Positions 59,301 to 64,000 of a stretch of 64,000 bases of DNA are shown piece after piece (position 1 is the first letter of the stretch; each line of letters opens with the position of its first letter). The translations under genes were made by a program, and so were the position numbers. The DNA is taken from contig VTFK01000126.1 in the NCBI GenBank assembly GCA_009617715.1, forward strand, positions 372,001 through 436,000, given 5' to 3'. Under the pieces are notes generated by a model. The model did no database searches. It had not been told where the DNA came from and was given only the letters and a program-made list of their open reading frames with translations. The stretch is from Plectrocnemia conspersa. Lineage: Eukaryota; Arthropoda; Insecta; Trichoptera; Polycentropodidae.

Positions 59301-62189
59301 TCAACAAAGAAATAATCTCTGAATGACGTGTTATTTATGGAAGTGTAACGAGGGCTGTGTTTTTTCCTTGTTGATGGATGATCATTTTGGTCATAGTAAA
59401 TTAGCGCAAGTTTTGGGCTAAGATCCTTTTAAACGTGGTCATCTGTGTGTGGTTATTAAATTTTATAAGCCCTGTCCACTGGGCAATATGCATAAAAATA
59501 AGCTAGGATTGCAAAAACACATCTTTCTAGACGTGTTTTTGAACTTATAGACTATTGACCTTGTATCAAATAGAATTTTTGTACGTGTACTTTGTAATTA
59601 TAGGACGATCGCCTAGCGATGGTTCTTGATATGTATAGGAATGCTTCGTCTAATTTTTTTATGGCATTAAATATCTGATAATTGAATTGTCTTCATCATA
59701 ATCGTGATTTATTTGTGCTTTAAATTCACGACACTAACTCACCTGTTAATAGAAACAATCAGTGCTTAATCAAAGCATACTCAGTGATTTTAGAAATGTG
59801 AATGACCATGTCACTGCTTTTGTATTCACACGGATTTGCAAACTGCAGTGTTGAAAAACAAGTAAAAATTCCCTTTCTAATAAAGTTCACACTAGCCTTG
59901 AATCTTTACTTATTGCGTATTTATTTATGATTGTTTTACCAATAAACTATGTATGTTTCATTAAATTAAGAATGCTAAATTGATCGTGGAAATCTCCCCT
60001 GTGTTTGAATTACGGCAATTATATTTAATATACGTCCAAAACTCCTTTAAAAGCACTTAAAAGTACGCGAAATTCTTCTGAGAAGTAACGAACTCGATAG
60101 CAATAAATTTCCGTTGATCCTTTGTAATAAATTGCGATCAAATTGTTCGTAAGTGGGATCGTTTTGAAATATTATTATTATTATATCGGATTTAATATAA
60201 AACACGTATAATATATATATAAAACTGACGATTGATGGCAGAAAGGGCAACGACTCTCGAAAATATGAAGAGTATTGGCATTGGATTTAATTTCATGACA
60301 CAATTGGAAAAGGTTGCCGGAGAAGCGGGGGCCCGTCGAAGGGCAAAGGCCCGACCCTTGCTACGTGAATGCAGGTCGGGTAACGTCGTTTGCGAATATC
60401 CGGTTATTCAATCTGTGTGAATATTGCTTTAGATAGCGAATTTATATTTTTATGCCTCTCGGAGTGAATTCTAATATTCTTATAAAATATTTACACAATT
60501 TTTTTTATATAAGATTACATTGTTCATAAATTCTCAACAGACATATAAAATAGAGAAGGAGATCAAACGCGTTTTATTTAAAAATAAACGAATCCTCCTT
60601 ATAGATGCTCTAGTCATAATGACAAAACAGAATCTTGATGATACGCTCTTTAAACAAGAGCTCGATGACTACAAAAAGATTCGTCTGAGATTCAAGCGCG
60701 ATGTGCAAATTTAATAAGTCCCTTTCGTGTTCCTGTAATGGATTCGTCTGTCTCGCGTATCTTGTAGTTGGCGTTTCTATGCCCAAAAGCGTCTTTCATC
60801 TCGACCAATTTCCATCTTAAACACAAATTGGCATTAGTATTTAGCAGAAAGTTTACTTCTGAAGCGAGGTATGCGGCGGGGTGTAATTTCGTTTCGTCGG
60901 AGGATTTATGCATTACTATTATTATTATTATTATTACTACTATAAGATGTATATCGCTTCAAAATTGACAAATTGTTTATCGCAACTCGTCTCAAGTGAA
61001 AGAGACATTTATTAATGAACGACAGATATTGATGGTATATTTATGTATAAATATTGTATTATAAGTCGTTCGTTAAAGATGATTAATGAACAATGGATGA
61101 GTTTCAAAGCGTAACGACCGCAGACCGTAATTATAAATACATTTGTCATTAGCGCTGAAATATCGACTATTTGAATAATTATAAAATAATTAGTAAGTTC
61201 ACGTTTTGTTTAATAGAAGTTATACATCAAATGTTAGGCAAATTAACAATATCACGAGTTTTATTAACCACAATGGTAAATTAGCGGCGTTAAATATAAA
61301 ACTTGATTTTAATATTGTTTACGGCGAAGCGTGAAGCTTAGTTAAAAAAGAGTTGTTTATGTAAATTATTTTGAAATCATGATAGTTTGAAGTTATCTAT
61401 ACAATACGTATCGGTTCTAGTCGTAAGACTGCGTCACGTAGTCTCAAAGTCATCTCGAATATAAGGATCAACTTTTAGGATTGTTTGAGGGTCGAAAAGA
61501 AGCGGCTTTTTTCTCGAACTTCGTATTGTTGTCTAGGTCGTTTCAGTGTACTTCCGCATAATGCGAATTAAGCTGAACCCTTGTTGTTCTAAGTCGAAAG
61601 CGAAGTGCTAGTTCAGTGTCAAATTTTGAAGTGTTTCGAAAAAGTTCTCATTCTTTTCAAACGAGATCTCCACTGTAGCTTGGTGTTGTTTCTTACTGAC
61701 AATAATGACAACAATAATGTTTTTACAGAAAACAGAAACAAAACAACATATATAATGAACTAAATATACTACATTTTTAGATGTCTTTGTCGTATAGACG
61801 CCAAAATGATGTCAGTAATTATTATTTTTTTAGTAAATAAGTCAAAATTTACATTAAATTGAATAATGTTTTTTACATTTAATATCTGATGCTAAATATC
61901 TGAGTACTTAAGAGATAACTAATGCTGCTTAAATACTGCATAGATACAAAAAAGTTGACTGTCATAAACGAAGTTTAGAAATATTTATTGTCCTGTATTT
62001 GTATAATTTATATCTAAAAACAAAGTTTAATTGCTCGAATGATATTTGTAATGTTAAAAACACAGATAGATATATTTTTCATTTATGTTGAATGAGAATA
62101 CTACGTAATATCTACTTTTTAACTTTTCAAAGATAACACGCTGATTAAACACTTTTCTGGAATTTGCATTCATTACTTAACAAACATCT
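59301..62189. other. No gene assigned; two coding-like short frames
   Basis: Frames at 60232-60420 (AERATTLENMKSIGIGFNF) and 60520-60714 (LDDTLFKQELDDYKKIRLRF) have unusually balanced, charged composition for this AT-rich DNA. The second follows a T-rich stretch and CAACAG, so it could be an exon, but neither is recognised. GC-elevated pieces lie at 60230-60400 and 61400-61680. Confidence 0.3.
60913..60941. repeat. (ATT)n microsatellite
   Basis: Short trinucleotide run with minor interruptions at the edges. Confidence 0.9.
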
Positions 62190-62640
62190 TTAGTGCCTGC
62201 CTATCTTTTGAGTATTTTCCAACCATCCGGAAAACCGCTAAAATTCAACCGATAAAAAAAACGATAATGATCCTACAAATTCAAATAGTTATCGCCCCAT
62301 TAGCTAATTATTGCTATTTAGTAAAAAAGCTGAAAAAAAATCTTACGCGTTTAAAAGAATCTTTGTGAAATAAAATTATAAATTGGTTTCCGCAAAAATC
62401 ATACGACAACACATAAAATTATTAGTTTAACGGAGCATATACGCGCTAATTTTAATATAAAAAAGTACGGGAACTTTAATCTTATATATAGACAAAGTTT
62501 TTGACACATATTGGCATGATGGTTTGCTTTATAAATTATACAAAAACAAAACGATAAATATAACAATTAATTTAAATACAAGCACCTATTACCAATATAC
62601 CAATAATTCCAGTTCTCCAATGACAAATGAATTGAAAATG
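62190..62640 (+). pseudogene. Jockey-type LINE, RT fingers/palm fragment
   Basis: Reads, with frameshifts, VPAYFLSIFQPSGKP (the block before RT domain 1), NSNSYRPIS (domain 2: SYRPISLL), FSKKAEK (LSKxxEK), IGFRKNHTTTHKIISLTEHI (FGFRxxHSTxHQxxRLTEHI), NFNIKKYG, and after a frame change LYIDKVFDTYWHDGLLYKLY (LDIxKAFDxVWHxGLLYKL, which holds the first catalytic Asp), then LNTSTYYQ and a NN-SSP block. The YADD motif is not reached before similarity ends. A dead fragment of the same element type as 55940-56470 but a different part of the protein. Confidence 0.85.
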
Positions 62641-64000
62641 TTAAGTAGTTTTTTTATAGTTTGAACCATTTTAACTATCATTGAAAATCCTAAATAATAA
62701 TGTCTAATTTGAACTATTCAATTTTAAAAAATCAGAACGAAGCAAAAATAATATTAAAACCCAAAAAATTTAGGATCCGGTAATCGCACACTCGCTAGCT
62801 TCGGTACCTCACGACAGTGAGATAGCGACAGCTAATATACTTAAATTTTTTTTTAGTTTGCTGTATTTTTTTCGCGTTAATTGTAAAAGTTTTTAATTTT
62901 TTCCCTTAAATGTAAACCACAAGCATTTTGTTCTATATTCTTATTTTTTTATTGAATTTAACTTATATCTTATTTTAAACATGAAAACGGTTATAAACCA
63001 GTAACTTGTAAATGCGCATGGATGTGTGATTGTTATCATTTTTTTATGTGTGAATATTTTATGTTAATGAATTCATATCTATAATGATAAATTTATAAAT
63101 TAATTCCAACAACGTAAAATTATAAATTTGATTCTCAAGTAAAAATTTTTCAAGTATTTATATGTTATAAAATACTTAAAAAAATATATCAGTTAGCTAC
63201 TTATCTTAAGGACTTTAACTAGTTAATAAAGCAAATTGAAATTGGTATGTAAAATATTACATTACTAAAACATATCTATTAAATTAGTTCAAAAAACTGA
63301 CAGTATAATAAACTAATTAATTAAAAACAAGCGTTATGAAACATATAATTTATATTAATAATTAATACAGAATAAGTTTACTCTAAAATTTTGTAGCATA
63401 AATCTATGCACTTAGGATTTATGCATACATATTTGGTAGCCTTGAAATAAATTTCGTTTTTTAATTGTAGCAAAAAAATCACTTGATTTTAAATATTAAA
63501 TTATTCGTACTATATAATCCATTTTCACCTCTCGGCCAGCCTTTTAATTCGATTATTAGTATAAAATGTTGGAGGCTTTCATTCGAAACATTCCGATAAG
63601 CTCCTTTTCACATTGTCTGCATTTTTATTTAGTGTTAAATCGATCGTGGGTAAGGTCCTGTACTTAAGGAGCGGGTAGAAACATCTACCTTTACATTTAC
63701 GCCTTGTTTCCAAGCCTTCCTAATCTTCTAAATGTGTTTCTGCAGTGGTTGGGTTGATTTAGTTTCTTGCCCAGATAATCGATAGTTAGAGTAAGATTTT
63801 CTTTCATTTCTGCAACCAAGACATTATTGTTTATCTTTGCTTGTCTTGCTCATCAAGTACTATTTTTGATATCGCAATATCATGCTAAAAATTGTTTAAT
63901 ATATATCTAATGAATCACCTACTACTTTGCAAATGTTTTTAGTGGTCGTAGTTGCTGATATTTTAAATAGATTTATGTATAATGTATTTTTTTATAAATT
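62641..64000. other. No gene assigned; coding-like minus-strand phrase near 63800
   Basis: AT-rich up to 63500. From about 63500 to 63870 composition is more balanced. The minus strand contains VAEMKENLTLTIDYLGKKLN followed by NHCRNTFRRLGRLGNKA, which looks like protein sequence but is not recognised and has no clear start. It could be a retroelement relic or an exon. Confidence 0.3.

Overview
This window is AT-rich DNA (roughly 30% GC by eye) from an animal nuclear genome, almost certainly an insect. It has no bacterial-style operons and no long open frames. It carries a broad insect-type set of decayed transposons (Tc1, mariner, piggyBac, PIF/Harbinger-type, several hAT lineages, jockey- and RTE-type LINEs, a Ty3/gypsy-like fragment and tRNA-derived SINE-like repeats). 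The order of insect cannot be decided from sequence alone. Nearly all open frames above 60 codons are chance frames in AT-rich DNA. The only host-gene candidate I can argue for is a short first coding exon at 1596-1638 with a good start context and a splice donor. The rest reads as intron or intergenic DNA.

Layout. 1-3.5 kb: candidate 5' UTR, first exon and intron. 3.5-9 kb: a 495-bp TIR element with an 8-bp target duplication, the first copy of a foldback family ('family B'), a SINE-like copy, small hAT-like foldbacks ('family C') and a ~100-bp direct repeat. 9-15 kb: mostly unannotatable, with a weak jockey remnant. 15.1-17.3 kb: a three-level nest, in which a Tc1 element is interrupted by the second copy of the 8-bp-TSD element, which is itself interrupted by a PIF/Harbinger-type MITE. 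20.9-27.8 kb: family B, a mariner relic and a clean family C element. 30.2-33.3 kb: a BED-finger hAT transposase relic (GTF2IRD2-like) on the plus strand, then a piggyBac transposase relic on the minus strand. 33.5-44.5 kb: an unrecognised repeat ('family D', whose reading frame is shared between copies), a (TA)48 tract, a GC-rich gypsy-like 5' fragment with a tRNA-Trp-type primer site, and a 268-bp hAT MITE with an 8-bp TSD. 45.7-48.9 kb: two inverted family B copies around a hAT C-terminal relic. 49.1-49.7 kb: an RTE-like LINE. 52.9-53.9 kb: mariner and family D. 55.9-56.5 and 62.2-62.6 kb: jockey-type reverse transcriptase fragments. 58.2-59.3 kb: family B and a GC-rich stretch.

No autonomous mobile element appears intact: every transposase or reverse transcriptase identified has stops, frameshifts or lost catalytic residues. 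Between the repeats lie pockets of higher GC without open frames, which may be conserved non-coding DNA. The most interesting signals are the nested Tc1 locus, where a paralogous copy supplies the pre-insertion site; family B, whose conserved arms enclose GC-rich centres that differ between copies; and family D, whose peptide frame is retained across three copies but which I cannot name. Family letters are local labels. All family assignments come from reading translations by eye; no search was run.
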